A DNA stretch of 14,169 nucleotides from an uncultured Campylobacter sp. (GCA_900772495.1 CAAHEJ010000034.1:1-14169), one strand, 5' to 3'; counted from the first letter of the stretch, positions 1-7,787 are shown. A program made the numbers and translations. Notes: generated from the sequence alone by a model not told the origin.

Positions 1-729
1 AAAAGTCGAGCTAAACACCTCGCCCTTAACGCACCGTTGCATATCCGTTACTTCTTCTGGTCGCTCATCGACAAGCAGCACGATAAGGTGCATTTCGGGG
101 TGATTTTTGGCTATGGCGGTTGCAAGTTCTTTCATCAGCTCGGTTTTGCCCGTGCGTGGCGGAGCGACTATCAAGCCCCTTTGTCCCTTACCGATGGGCG
201 TGAAAAGGTCTAGCACGCGCCCTGTGAGCTTGTTTGACTCGTATTCAAGTTTGATTTTTTCGGTAGGAAAAATGGGCGTGAGATTGTCAAAAAGCGGGCG
301 GGCGTTGGCTTCTTGCAAAGGCACATAGTTTATGGCTTCGATTTTAAGCAGTGCATAATACTTCTCTTGCTCTTTTGGCTCACGCACTTGCCCCGTAACG
401 ATGTCGCCCACACGCAGGGCGAATTTGCGGATTTGTGAGCTTGAAACATAAGCATCGTTTGCGCTGTCGCTTAAATTCGCGTCCATTGCCCGCAAAAAGC
501 CGTAGCCTTCGTTTGAGATTTCTAAAATGCCCGTGAAAAGTATAAATCCACCAGCCTTTGTCTGTGCGCGTAAAATCTCAAATATCAGCTCTTGGCGGCG
601 GAATTCGCTTGGATTTTCCACGCCTAGCTCGTTGGCGATTTTGGTTAGGCTCTGTAAATCGAGCAACTTCAAGTCCTCAATCTTGTATCCCTCGACAGGA
701 ATGTGCGTTCGTTGTTTTTTGTTTTCCAT
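1..729 (-). CDS. rho: Transcription termination factor Rho, N-terminal 243 residues (cut by left edge)
   Basis: Rho is a hexameric RNA-binding ATPase that translocates along nascent RNA and releases RNA polymerase. The visible part starts at ATG 729-727 (MENKKQRTHI). It carries the Rho N-terminal helical segment (about residues 15-60), a cold-shock-like RNA-binding domain with GYGFLR at 75-80, the family stretch GKGQRGLIVAPP before the P-loop PPRTGKTE (190-197), and the Walker B-containing LIVLLVDERPEEVTDM (215-230). The C-terminal translocase part (Q- and R-loops) lies beyond the left edge, so nothing suggests truncation in the genome. It lacks the long N-terminal insertion of some Rho proteins. 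A GAGG Shine-Dalgarno sits five bases before the ATG, and a TATAAT box lies about 60 bases upstream. It follows prfB on the same strand after 155 AT-rich bases and probably has its own promoter. Confidence 0.96.
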   Translation of the reverse strand, partial: MENKKQRTHIPVEGYKIEDLKLLDLQSLTKIANELGVENPSEFRRQELIFEILRAQTKAGGFILFTGILEISNEGYGFLRAMDANLSDSANDAYVSSSQIRKFALRVGDIVTGQVREPKEQEKYYALLKIEAINYVPLQEANARPLFDNLTPIFPTEKIKLEYESNKLTGRVLDLFTPIGKGQRGLIVAPPRTGKTELMKELATAIAKNHPEMHLIVLLVDERPEEVTDMQRCVKGEVFSSTF

Positions 730-789
730 AAAACCTCGTTTTGAGTAGAATTTAGTGTGATGGTGATAATTTGTGAAAATCTTTGTGAG

Positions 790-795
790 ATTATA
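790..795 (-). promoter_or_regulatory. -10 box of the probable rho promoter
   Basis: On the minus strand a perfect TATAAT (795 to 790) follows TTTTTGTC, the T-rich extended -10 form usual in Campylobacter. Transcription would start near 783 and give a leader of about 54 bases before rho. The rest of the prfB-rho gap (730-884) is AT-rich; I see no gene or clear terminator in it. Confidence 0.6.
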
Positions 796-884
796 GACAA
801 AAATTCTTAAAAAATGCTAAATTTTGTAAATTTTACGCAAAAATCTTTTGGCATTTTATAAATTTTCTAAGATTTTACACAAAT

Positions 885-1979
885 TCAGCTTTTAAGCGCT
901 ATTAAAACGCCTTCAATCATCTTTTTAATATCCCCGTCTAAAATGCTTTCTACATTTGTAAAGGCTTCATTTGAGCGGTTGTCTTTGACTTGCTGATAAG
1001 GAAAAAGCACATAAGAGCGGATTTGATGCCCCCAGCCTATGTCGCTTTTTTCGCCAGCATTTGCCGCATCTTGTTGTTTCATTCTTTCTAGCTCATAAAG
1101 GCGCGAAGCAAGCATTTTCAACGCTGTGGCTTTGTTTTTGTGCTGACTTCTGTCGTTTTGACACTGCACGACAATCCCACTTGGAGCGTGAGTGATACGA
1201 ACCGCACTTTCTGTTTTGTTGATATGCTGCCCACCAGCACCACTTGCGCGGTAATAATCAAAGCGCAAATCCTTTTCTTCAAGCTCTATCTCAATATCAT
1301 CGTCAAGTTCAGGGCTTACCATAACGCTTGAAAAGCTCGTGTGCCTACGCCCTGCACTATCAAAAGGGCTTGTTCGCACAAGGCGGTGAATGCCATTTTC
1401 AGCCTTTAAGTAGCCATAAGCGTTTTCGCCCTTTACCAAAAAGCTCACATCTTTAAGCCCCGCTTCATCGCCTTCTTGAAAGTCTAGCGTTTCTACCTTA
1501 AAGCCTTCCCTTTCGCAAAAACGCAAATACATTCTATAAAGCATACTCGCCCAGTCGTTACTCTCAGTCCCCCCAGCTCCCGGGTGAATGCTCACAATGG
1601 CGTTTTTGCCGTCATTTTCGCCCGATAAAAGCATAGAAATTTCAAGGCTAGTAATGGTATCTTCAAGCTTTTGCGCATCATCAAAAAGCGCGTTTATCGT
1701 TTCAAGGTCGTTTTCGCTATTTGCCAGCTCAAAAAGCTCGCTCGCATCGTTTATAGCAGCAAGTGCGTTTTCATAGTTTTTCAGCAAGGCTGAAATTTTA
1801 GCCTTTTCCTTGCCGATGATGCCCGCTTTTTGTATGTCTTGCCAAAAATCAGGCGCATTTTCCGTGCGTTCTATCTCATCAAGCCGAGCCTTAATGTCCT
1901 GTGGCTTGATGATAGAAGCGACATTTGCCACTTTGTTTTTTAGAGCCTTTAACAGCTCGCTGTATTCGTAAGTATCCAT
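885..1979 (-). CDS. prfB: Peptide chain release factor 2 (RF2)
   Basis: RF2 recognises UGA and UAA stop codons in the ribosomal A site and triggers peptide release. With the start at ATG 1979 (MDTYEYSELL) the protein is 364 residues, the usual RF2 length. The SPF tripeptide that reads the second and third stop-codon bases is at 204-206 (VRTSPFDSAGRRHTS). The catalytic GGQ is at 249-251 (RASGAGGQHINKTESA), and the IHPGAGGTES motif is at 131-140. The open frame runs 14 codons further upstream (to 2021), but that stretch overlaps the promoter, so I reject it. The frame is uninterrupted: there is no in-frame UGA near codon 25, so the autoregulatory +1 frameshift of E. coli prfB is absent. The Shine-Dalgarno is poor. 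It is divergent from rimO and followed by rho on the same strand. Confidence 0.96.
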   Translation of the reverse strand: MDTYEYSELLKALKNKVANVASIIKPQDIKARLDEIERTENAPDFWQDIQKAGIIGKEKAKISALLKNYENALAAINDASELFELANSENDLETINALFDDAQKLEDTITSLEISMLLSGENDGKNAIVSIHPGAGGTESNDWASMLYRMYLRFCEREGFKVETLDFQEGDEAGLKDVSFLVKGENAYGYLKAENGIHRLVRTSPFDSAGRRHTSFSSVMVSPELDDDIEIELEEKDLRFDYYRASGAGGQHINKTESAVRITHAPSGIVVQCQNDRSQHKNKATALKMLASRLYELERMKQQDAANAGEKSDIGWGHQIRSYVLFPYQQVKDNRSNEAFTNVESILDGDIKKMIEGVLIALKS

Positions 1980-1999
1980 AAAAATTCGCTTTTTTGTGA

Positions 2000-2005
2000 T
2001 ATAAT
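2000..2005 (+). promoter_or_regulatory. -10 box of the rimO-tilS promoter
   Basis: TATAAT preceded by TTTTTTGTGA is an extended -10 of the Campylobacter sigma-70 type. The predicted start is near 2012, giving a leader of about 43 bases with an AAGGAT Shine-Dalgarno at 2044-2049 before the rimO ATG at 2055. It overlaps the prfB promoter on the other strand. Confidence 0.75.
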
Positions 2006-2011
2006 TTTGAA

Positions 2012-2017
2012 ATTGTA
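2012..2017 (-). promoter_or_regulatory. -10 box of the prfB promoter
   Basis: On the minus strand TACAAT (2017 to 2012) is preceded by TTTGC, giving the extended form TTTGCTACAAT. The same string occurs on the plus strand before the glycosyltransferase gene at 6756. The predicted start is near 2005, about 26 bases before the prfB ATG. This box lies on the predicted start site of the opposite rimO promoter. Confidence 0.7.
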
Positions 2018-2054
2018 GCAAATTTAAATTTCAAAAAGCTAACAAGGATAATTT

Positions 2055-3365
2055 ATGCCAAAACTTTATTTGCACTCACTTGGGTGCAACAAAAACTTAG
2101 TCGATAGCGAGATAATGCTAGGACGCCTTGAAAACTACGACATTGTGGGCGAGCCAAGTAGTGCTGATGTGCTTATAGTAAATACTTGTGGCTTTATTAA
2201 AAGCGCAAAAGAAGAAAGTATAAAAAGCATTTTAAACCTGCACGAACAGCGTAAAAAAGGCTCTTTGCTCGTAGTAACGGGCTGTTTGATGCAACGCTAT
2301 AAAGATGAGCTTGTAAAAGCCTTGCCAGAAGTTGATTTATTCACAGGCACAAGCGACTTTGAGCGCATTGATGAGCTGATTTTAAAGCGGACAAATTTGT
2401 TTTCAAATTCAGCGTATTTGCAAAGTGAAAACGCCAAAAGAATCATCACAAATTCAAATTTTCACGCCTTTGTGAAAATCGCTGAGGGTTGCAATCAACA
2501 CTGCTCTTTTTGCGCCATACCAAATTTTAAGGGCAGATTGCGCTCTCGTCCGCTTAAAAGCATAGTAAAAGAGGTGCAAAGCCTTGTGGCACAGGGCTTT
2601 TTTGACTTTTCTTTCATTGCCCAAGATACAAGCTCGTATTTGTTTGATGAGGGACAAAAGGACGGACTTATTGAGCTTATAAGCGAGATAGAGCGCATAA
2701 AGGGCGTGAGAGCGGCTAGGATTTTGTATCTTTACCCTAGCAGCGTGAGCCTTGCGCTTATCGAAAAAATCATCGCTTCAAAGGTTTTTGTGAATTATTT
2801 TGATATGCCCTTGCAACACATTAGCGACAAAATGCTTTCTTTAATGAAACGCGGAGCGAACAAGGCGCGTTTGATAGAGCTTTTAAATTTAATGCGAAAT
2901 GCTAATGAGAGCTTTTTACGCACGGGCTTTATCGTAGGACACCCACACGAAAGTGAGGCTGAATTTAACGAGCTTTGCGAGTTTATAAGGGGCTTTGATT
3001 TTGATAGAATCAGCATTTTTGGCTACTCCAAAGAAGAGGACACAAAGGCTTATGAAATGCCCCAAATTCCACAAAAAACCATAAATTTGCGCCTAAAACA
3101 AATAGAAAAAATCGTGGATTTTAAGATAGAAAAAAGCTTTGAAAAAGAGCTTGGCAAGGTGCGGCAAGTAGTTTGTGTGGGCAAAAGCAGCGAGGGAGAG
3201 TTTTTTATCGCGGGTAAGGATTTGCGCTGGGACAGGGACATAGACGGGGAAATTCTCATCAACGAAAGCAAATGCGGAACTTTAAAACAGGGCAAAATTT
3301 ATGAATGTCTCATCACCCAAAGCGTGGATAAAAAGCTCATCGCCACAGCATTAAGGCAAATTTGA
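2055..3365 (+). CDS. rimO: Ribosomal protein uS12 methylthiotransferase RimO
   Basis: RimO is a radical-SAM enzyme that adds a methylthio group to the conserved aspartate of ribosomal protein S12. The 436-residue length is normal. The N-terminal UPF0004 domain supplies Cys11 (SLGCNKNLVDSE), Cys45 (VNTCGF) and Cys77 (TGCLMQ) for one 4Fe-4S cluster. The radical-SAM CxxxCxxC is at Cys146, Cys150 and Cys153 (EGCNQHCSFCAIPNFKGRLR). A TRAM-type RNA or protein-binding domain ends the protein (about 370-436). SLGCNKNLVDSE and the uninterrupted CxxxCxxC favour RimO over its paralogue MiaB. The start is supported by AAGGAT six bases upstream. The stop TGA shares its last base with the tilS ATG (TGATG), so the two are probably co-transcribed and translationally coupled. 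Confidence 0.96.
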   Translation: MPKLYLHSLGCNKNLVDSEIMLGRLENYDIVGEPSSADVLIVNTCGFIKSAKEESIKSILNLHEQRKKGSLLVVTGCLMQRYKDELVKALPEVDLFTGTSDFERIDELILKRTNLFSNSAYLQSENAKRIITNSNFHAFVKIAEGCNQHCSFCAIPNFKGRLRSRPLKSIVKEVQSLVAQGFFDFSFIAQDTSSYLFDEGQKDGLIELISEIERIKGVRAARILYLYPSSVSLALIEKIIASKVFVNYFDMPLQHISDKMLSLMKRGANKARLIELLNLMRNANESFLRTGFIVGHPHESEAEFNELCEFIRGFDFDRISIFGYSKEEDTKAYEMPQIPQKTINLRLKQIEKIVDFKIEKSFEKELGKVRQVVCVGKSSEGEFFIAGKDLRWDRDIDGEILINESKCGTLKQGKIYECLITQSVDKKLIATALRQI

Positions 3366-4429
3366 TGAAAAAAAATTCAAAGCAAAATAGCTTAAATTCA
3401 CACGAAAATTCAGGCAAAAAGGGCGAAAATTCAAGCAAATTTAAATTCAGTGATGAAGTAAAAAATCTTTTAAAAAGGGGCAAAAATTTGCTTGCTTTTT
3501 CTTATGGCAGCGACAGCACAGCGCTTTTTTACGCCCTTGTAAAAATGGGCGTTTGCTTTGATTTAGCGATGATAAATTACAAAATGCGCGCACAAAGTGA
3601 TGAAGAAGAACGCTTGGCTAAGGCTTTGGCGCGTGAGTTTAACAAAAAAATTTTCATCAAATGCGCCCCAAAATTTGACAAAGATTTTCAGCACCAAGCC
3701 CGCGTCTTTCGCTATGAATTTTTTGACGCACTTTGTGCTGAATTTGGCTACACAAACTTGCTTGTGGCTCATCATCTTAATGATAGATTTGAGTGGTTTT
3801 TAAGGCAGTTTGGGCGCGGGGCTGGTTTTGTGGAGCTTTTGGGAATGAAAGAGTGTGAAAAAAGGGCAAATTTTACGCTTATCCGTCCGCTTTTAAACAC
3901 GCCAAAGGCTGAAATTTTAGCCTTTTTAGAGGAAAATAAAATCAAATTTTTTAACGATGAGAGCAATGAGAGCGAAAAATACGAGCGAAACTTTATCCGC
4001 AAGCACTTTGCCACGCCTTTTTTAGAGCATTTTAGCGTAGGCGTGCAAAAAAGTTTTGCCTACCTTGAAAAAGATACGCAAAGCCTGTGTGCGGGCGAAA
4101 TAGCTGAATTTAAGGGCATTTTGCTGTGTGCGAAAAATGAAAGTCTCATCGCCAAAGCCATCAAGCAAAAGGGCGTGGTGCTGAGCGCAAAACAAAGAAA
4201 AGAGATGATGAAAGGTGATAGCGTGGTGTCTGGGCGCATAGGCGTTGTTTTTATGGGCGAAAGGGCTTTGATTTTTGAGTATGAAAAATGCGAAAAAATC
4301 CCAAAAAAATTCAAAGAAAACTACCGCAAAGCAAGGATAGCAAAGCTTTTAAGAGCTTATTTATACAAGCACAGCATAGATGAGCAAGAATTAACAGCTT
4401 ATATTTGCGCAATTTTTGCAAGAATTTAA
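3365..4429 (+). CDS. tilS: tRNA(Ile)-lysidine synthase TilS
   Basis: TilS uses ATP and lysine to convert C34 of the CAU-anticodon tRNA-Ile to lysidine, so that it reads AUA. The 354-residue protein has the N-type ATP pyrophosphatase P-loop SYGSDS at 46-51 (usual form SGGxDS, here Tyr for the first Gly) and AHHLNDRFEWFLRQFGRGAG at about 135-154, corresponding to the family's HHxDDxxET...RGSG region. RPLLNTPKAEI and NDESNE follow near 178-200. About 25 Asn/Ser/Lys-rich residues precede the domain. The start is set by TGATG overlap with rimO, with TTAAGG eight bases upstream in the rimO end. A run of eight A directly follows the ATG, a possible slippage site. The C-terminal half (about 220-354) is poorly conserved in appearance, as is usual in short epsilonproteobacterial TilS. 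Confidence 0.93.
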   Translation: MKKNSKQNSLNSHENSGKKGENSSKFKFSDEVKNLLKRGKNLLAFSYGSDSTALFYALVKMGVCFDLAMINYKMRAQSDEEERLAKALAREFNKKIFIKCAPKFDKDFQHQARVFRYEFFDALCAEFGYTNLLVAHHLNDRFEWFLRQFGRGAGFVELLGMKECEKRANFTLIRPLLNTPKAEILAFLEENKIKFFNDESNESEKYERNFIRKHFATPFLEHFSVGVQKSFAYLEKDTQSLCAGEIAEFKGILLCAKNESLIAKAIKQKGVVLSAKQRKEMMKGDSVVSGRIGVVFMGERALIFEYEKCEKIPKKFKENYRKARIAKLLRAYLYKHSIDEQELTAYICAIFARI

Positions 4430-4505
4430 AAAAAGTTTGCTTGTCAAATAACAAGCGTGGTGTGCTTTTTACTTTACTAGCACAAAAGCTTTTTAAATTA
4501 TAAAT
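4430..4505. terminator. Probable bidirectional terminator between tilS and the EI24-like gene
   Basis: Two hairpins lie between the convergent genes. At 4439-4456 GCTTGT and ACAAGC pair around a six-base loop. Read on the minus strand this stem is followed by AAAC and then seven T, which suits termination of the dut operon. At 4464-4489 GCTTTT pairs with AAAAGC around a 14-base loop and is followed on the plus strand by TTTTT, which suits termination after tilS. Both stems are only 6 bp. A close copy of the first hairpin recurs near 13823. Confidence 0.5.
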
Positions 4506-5246
4506 TTATGACAAGGGTATATTTTGTTTAAATTGCGGCTTTAAATTCAGCGTCTTTTGATAAAAAAGATGAGTTAAAAAGATGACGAAAAACACTTGCA
4601 AGAAAAGCCCAGCCAAAGGCACAAAGGCAAGCAGATAAAAGCAAAGCGTGGCGAATTTAAACTCCAAAGGCGAGCTTTTAGCGTAAAAGTTCGTAAATTC
4701 GTCCTTTGAAAGAACGCTGCTTGCCACATCTAAAAGCAAAAGTTTGTGAAAAAGATAATACACCACCGCATAATACACAAAAAAATTCACAAAAGGCACG
4801 AGCAAAAGCAGGGTAGCCAAAGCAAAGAAAAGGGCGAATTTGCAAAGTATCCATAAGGTTTTGCCTAAAATGACAAGGGTTGAGACGCTGTCTTTTGGAG
4901 CGTGGTGATAATACTTTTCATCAATAGCCTTGCAAATAAAGGGCGTGAGAAAGCTCACTACAAAAATCGCCAAAAAAACAGAAGCAAAGACAACCACAAA
5001 AGAAGCGGACAAAAAGCTCAAAACGGCGATGAGAATTTGCACAAAAGCTAGGCTATAAACAAAGGCAAACCACGATGCAGCAGGGTCGCCGCCAAAAAGC
5101 TCATCAAAAAAGCCCAAAAGCGCCCCAAAGCCAAAATAAGCCAAAACCCCAAAAAGCACAAGGCTAAAAGCAAGCGGCAAAAGCGCGAAATTGAGGAATT
5201 TTTTAGTGAAAAAATCATTTAAAGAAAGTTTTAAAATTTCAGTCAT
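4506..5246 (-). CDS. EI24/CysZ-family multi-pass membrane protein
   Basis: This 246-residue protein is very hydrophobic, with perhaps five or six membrane segments (about 20-45, 60-105 as one long or two shorter segments, 130-155, 155-175 and 200-232). The layout and the motif VSFLTPFICKAIDEKYY (about 95-110), followed by a soluble stretch and LLLLVPFVNFFVYY, resemble the EI24 family, which includes the sulfate transporter CysZ. No sulfur gene is nearby, so a transport role is unproven. I take ATG 5246 as start; the frame also offers TTG at 5249. The stop of the upstream nuclease-like gene is at 5252-5250, three bases before the ATG, so translation is probably coupled. It is the last gene of the dut operon and is followed by a hairpin terminator. 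Confidence 0.75.
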   Translation of the reverse strand: MTEILKLSLNDFFTKKFLNFALLPLAFSLVLFGVLAYFGFGALLGFFDELFGGDPAASWFAFVYSLAFVQILIAVLSFLSASFVVVFASVFLAIFVVSFLTPFICKAIDEKYYHHAPKDSVSTLVILGKTLWILCKFALFFALATLLLLVPFVNFFVYYAVVYYLFHKLLLLDVASSVLSKDEFTNFYAKSSPLEFKFATLCFYLLAFVPLAGLFLQVFFVIFLTHLFYQKTLNLKPQFKQNIPLS

Positions 5247-5249
5247 CAA

Positions 5250-5936
5250 TCAAGCCTTGTTTTTGATGTCCAAAAGAAAAAACCAATAGCTTTTATCGTG
5301 CGCTTCTATTTTTTTATATTCTATTTGATAATTATTGCTAAATTTTAGTCCATTTTTATATTTTTCAAGTGAATTTTTGGCTGTCTTGCTTTCATCTGTA
5401 TATATTTTGTTTGTTTGAATTTTTGCGCCATTGTGCATAGTAAATTCTTTTCTAGTGCCTTTGTCCGTTTCTTTCGTGTAACTCTCGTAATCGGTAAGAA
5501 AAATAAAATAGTAAGCTTCAATTTTTTCATTATGTATCGCAAGCTGTTCTAAATTGTAAATATCAATAAAAGAGTTAATCACATTTTGATTTTCAGCTGC
5601 TTGACTTGCTTTTTTGAATTTGAGTTCAATGAGATATTGTTTGCAAGGCTTGCCTTTTTCGTAAAATTCGATAGATATATCTACATAATTCTTTTTTTCA
5701 TCGCCCATATTTTTTTCTAATTCGACTATAAATCGCTCATCTCTTGCAATCGTTAAAAGTTCTAATTCATCTCGTAAAAGCCCAGCTAGGTGCATTTGAA
5801 ACGAAGCTTCAAGCCCTTCTTCAATCATCTGCGTTTTTAATCTTGTCAAATATATCGACATTGCTTTATTTAAAGCGTTTTTGACACGAGAATTTGGGCT
5901 TTGGTCAATTAAATCAGCAGGTTTTATTTCACTCAT
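5250..5936 (-). CDS. Putative PD-(D/E)XK-fold nuclease-like protein
   Basis: I cannot name this 228-residue soluble protein, but its central part has the layout of a PD-(D/E)XK nuclease core. It has Glu43 in a helix (LEASFQMHLAGLL), a strand with Asp86 (NYVDISIEFYEKGK), then a strand ending in Glu104-Leu-Lys106 (YLIELKFKK). A helix (about 118-133) and a strand AYYFIFLTDYE (141-151) follow. The E...D...ExK order and 17-residue gap fit metal-dependent nucleases, including restriction enzymes; no biochemical role can be read from sequence alone. Its ATG overlaps the dut stop (ATGA), and the EI24-like gene starts three bases after its stop. The DNA is notably AT-rich: blocks 5281-5340 and 5341-5400 hold 15 and 16 G+C, against 25 in 6181-6240 inside dut. 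This suggests later acquisition. The alternative is a catalytically dead family member. Confidence 0.6.
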   Translation of the reverse strand: MSEIKPADLIDQSPNSRVKNALNKAMSIYLTRLKTQMIEEGLEASFQMHLAGLLRDELELLTIARDERFIVELEKNMGDEKKNYVDISIEFYEKGKPCKQYLIELKFKKASQAAENQNVINSFIDIYNLEQLAIHNEKIEAYYFIFLTDYESYTKETDKGTRKEFTMHNGAKIQTNKIYTDESKTAKNSLEKYKNGLKFSNNYQIEYKKIEAHDKSYWFFLLDIKNKA

Positions 5937-6625
5937 TTTACGGCTTTGTATCTTTTTTCAAGCTCTTTGTAAATGCGCTCAAAGTCAAGCTCGCTTTTTA
6001 AAATTTCGTTTAAAACCTCGTTATCTTCGACTCCGTCCCACACTTTTTTGTATGAGCCGTCCTTGTAGCCGTTGTTTTGACGAAATTTGTTCAGCACATT
6101 TTTGCCGATATAAATTTGATATAAAGCTTCTAAATTCAGCCCGCATTTCATCGCAAGCACGAAATAAGCACTCAAAAGCTCACCCAAATCAAAGCCAAAG
6201 CCGCTGCACTTGTGTATGATGACTTCTATGTCGTTTAAAACCCCATACATATCGGCATCCTCAGGCGTGCCTTTTTCCTTGCAAAACTCATCAAAATGAC
6301 TCACCGAGCAAACTTCTTCGGCGATTTGCTCCAAACTTTGCTCCGCCTTGCTCTTGCCATCTTCAAGCAGCAAGCTCAACACAAAGTGCCAAATATCCAC
6401 TATCTCAATGCGGACATTGTCCCAATTAGTAGGCGCGGCAATGTTTTTCCAGTGCTTCCACGCAAAAGAGTCGATAAGCTCGGCGCACTCCATATAAATG
6501 CACCGCCGCCAGCTTATCAGCTTACCCTCGCGCGTGTAGCCTTCCTCCCAGCCAGCGCCGTTTGTGTCATCATTTAGCCTTTGCTGTAAATTAAGCATCG
6601 TGCTGATGATTTGCAAATTTGTCAT
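5933..6625 (-). CDS. dut: Dimeric (all-alpha) dUTPase
   Basis: The enzyme hydrolyses dUTP (and in this family dUDP) to dUMP and keeps uracil out of DNA while feeding dTMP synthesis. It is the dimeric, MazG-related type rather than the trimeric beta type. Of its 230 residues the metal-binding helices show E46xxE49 (YMECAELIDSFAWKHW) and E74xxD77 (VRIEIVDIWHF). The C-terminal signature is also present: YIGKNVLNKFRQNNGYKDG followed by SYKK. This closely matches the Campylobacter dUTPase type I know from C. jejuni. AAGGACA lies five bases before the ATG at 6625. The stop overlaps the start of the nuclease-like gene by ATGA. It is the first gene of a three-gene operon with its own TATAAT promoter. 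Confidence 0.95.
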   Translation of the reverse strand: MTNLQIISTMLNLQQRLNDDTNGAGWEEGYTREGKLISWRRCIYMECAELIDSFAWKHWKNIAAPTNWDNVRIEIVDIWHFVLSLLLEDGKSKAEQSLEQIAEEVCSVSHFDEFCKEKGTPEDADMYGVLNDIEVIIHKCSGFGFDLGELLSAYFVLAMKCGLNLEALYQIYIGKNVLNKFRQNNGYKDGSYKKVWDGVEDNEVLNEILKSELDFERIYKELEKRYKAVK

Positions 6626-6667
6626 TTTTTGTCCTTGCTTGTTCTTTGGTTTAATTTTACAATGATG

Positions 6668-6673
6668 ATTATA
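6668..6673 (-). promoter_or_regulatory. -10 box of the dut operon promoter
   Basis: TATAAT on the minus strand (6673 to 6668), preceded by ATATCC, lies 43 bases before the dut ATG. The TGN extension is absent, so this is a weaker match than the other promoters of the window. It is divergent from the glycosyltransferase promoter. Confidence 0.5.
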
Positions 6674-6726
6674 GGATATTTAGATGAATTTGTAAAACAA
6701 AATTTGATTAAATTTTGTTTTTTTGC

Positions 6727-6732
6727 TACAAT
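6727..6732 (+). promoter_or_regulatory. -10 box of the glycosyltransferase-like gene
   Basis: TACAAT preceded by TTTTTTTGC is an extended -10 box. Transcription would start near 6739, giving a short leader of about 17 bases that contains the Shine-Dalgarno AAGGA at 6746-6750. Confidence 0.7.
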
Positions 6733-6755
6733 AGCTCATTTTATAAAGGATAAAA

Positions 6756-7769
6756 ATGAAAAATTCACCCAAAACATTAGTAATACGAGTTGGAGATGGA
6801 CCGGGGCTTGGAGATAATCTTTTTTATAGCCATTTGCCAAGGATAGCAAAAACTTGCGATAAACCTTTTGAAAAAGTGTATATTCACAATCCGTGGTCTT
6901 TTCGACACAATGACTTAAAAAGGCTTATTTGGGAGATGAATCCTTATGTTGATGGTGTTGTTGATGACATTCAAAGTTATGCAGACATTATAAAGAACCC
7001 TTCATTTTTTAGGGGCGAATTTGCAGATTTGTTTATCGGAGAAAACTTGCTCGACCGAATTATGTTGTTTCATAATCTTGATGATGGAGAAAGGTTTCAC
7101 GAACCAGAGATTTATTATCAGCCAAAATTTAGAGAGGAATTTCACAAAGTAGTTTTTGATCCAAATTGGATAAGTAACGCAGGTGGTTTATCTTTTGAAG
7201 ATGTGTTGGAGCTTTTTGGAGCAGAGGGCATTAAGATAGAAGCCGTAATGGGTAAAAAGGAAGGAGGCAAGGGAGGTAATACTCAGCAAAATTTGTTTGA
7301 TTATGATATAGATGTTGAGTATATCCATACGCCGACTTTGGAGGATTTTTGTGATTTGCTTTACTCGGCAAAGGCTATATATTGCTTTGTAACAGGCACA
7401 GCGACTCTTGCTGCTGCTCTCAAAAAACCTGCCACGGTTTTTGTAGGAAAAAATGTTTTTATTAACCCTGTTTTTTTCCACTCTAAATTACATCGCTATT
7501 GTATTATCCCAAAATACAAAATCGCGGTAAATAAAATAATGCGCTATAAATTTTTAGGCATAAAAGGACATATAAGATTGGAATTAGACACTTTCGAGCG
7601 TCTTTTGAAATTTATAAATGAGAAATTACCAAAGAGTATGGCGACAAAAATTTCTAAATATATAAATTCCTCATTTGTCTCTACCCCATCAAGGAGAAAC
7701 AAATATAGTAAAGCACATTATGAAAAGCTTAAAAAAGAAATTTTTATACCTACACAAAAAGATAAGTAA
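6756..7769 (+). CDS. Putative GT-B glycosyltransferase, GT9/heptosyltransferase-like
   Basis: This 337-residue soluble protein looks like a GT-B fold transferase. The N-terminus VIRVGDGPGLGDNLFYSHLP resembles the glycine-rich first loop of GT9 enzymes (G-x-GD followed by a Pro-ending helix). In the C-terminal half, DLLYSAKAIYCFVTGTATLA with AAALKKPATVFVG (about 208-240) corresponds to the nucleotide-sugar-binding signature in which a serine or threonine-glycine pair precedes a helix and a KP-x-V-x-(L/V)-F/V-G strand. Sugar and acceptor cannot be told; a surface glycan (lipooligosaccharide, capsule or protein glycan) is likely. The last 50 residues are basic. It stands alone between divergent dut and a convergent gene. 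The DNA is AT-rich (block 7501-7560 has 15 G+C), which suits transferred glycan genes. The start is supported by AAGGA and a promoter. Confidence 0.65.
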   Translation: MKNSPKTLVIRVGDGPGLGDNLFYSHLPRIAKTCDKPFEKVYIHNPWSFRHNDLKRLIWEMNPYVDGVVDDIQSYADIIKNPSFFRGEFADLFIGENLLDRIMLFHNLDDGERFHEPEIYYQPKFREEFHKVVFDPNWISNAGGLSFEDVLELFGAEGIKIEAVMGKKEGGKGGNTQQNLFDYDIDVEYIHTPTLEDFCDLLYSAKAIYCFVTGTATLAAALKKPATVFVGKNVFINPVFFHSKLHRYCIIPKYKIAVNKIMRYKFLGIKGHIRLELDTFERLLKFINEKLPKSMATKISKYINSSFVSTPSRRNKYSKAHYEKLKKEIFIPTQKDK

Positions 7770-7787
7770 TGATTAAAATATAAATGT

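Noticed and set aside
1980..2021. Fourteen-codon N-terminal extension of RF2
   Set aside because: It overlaps the predicted prfB transcript start and -10 box; the product from 1979 has normal RF2 length.
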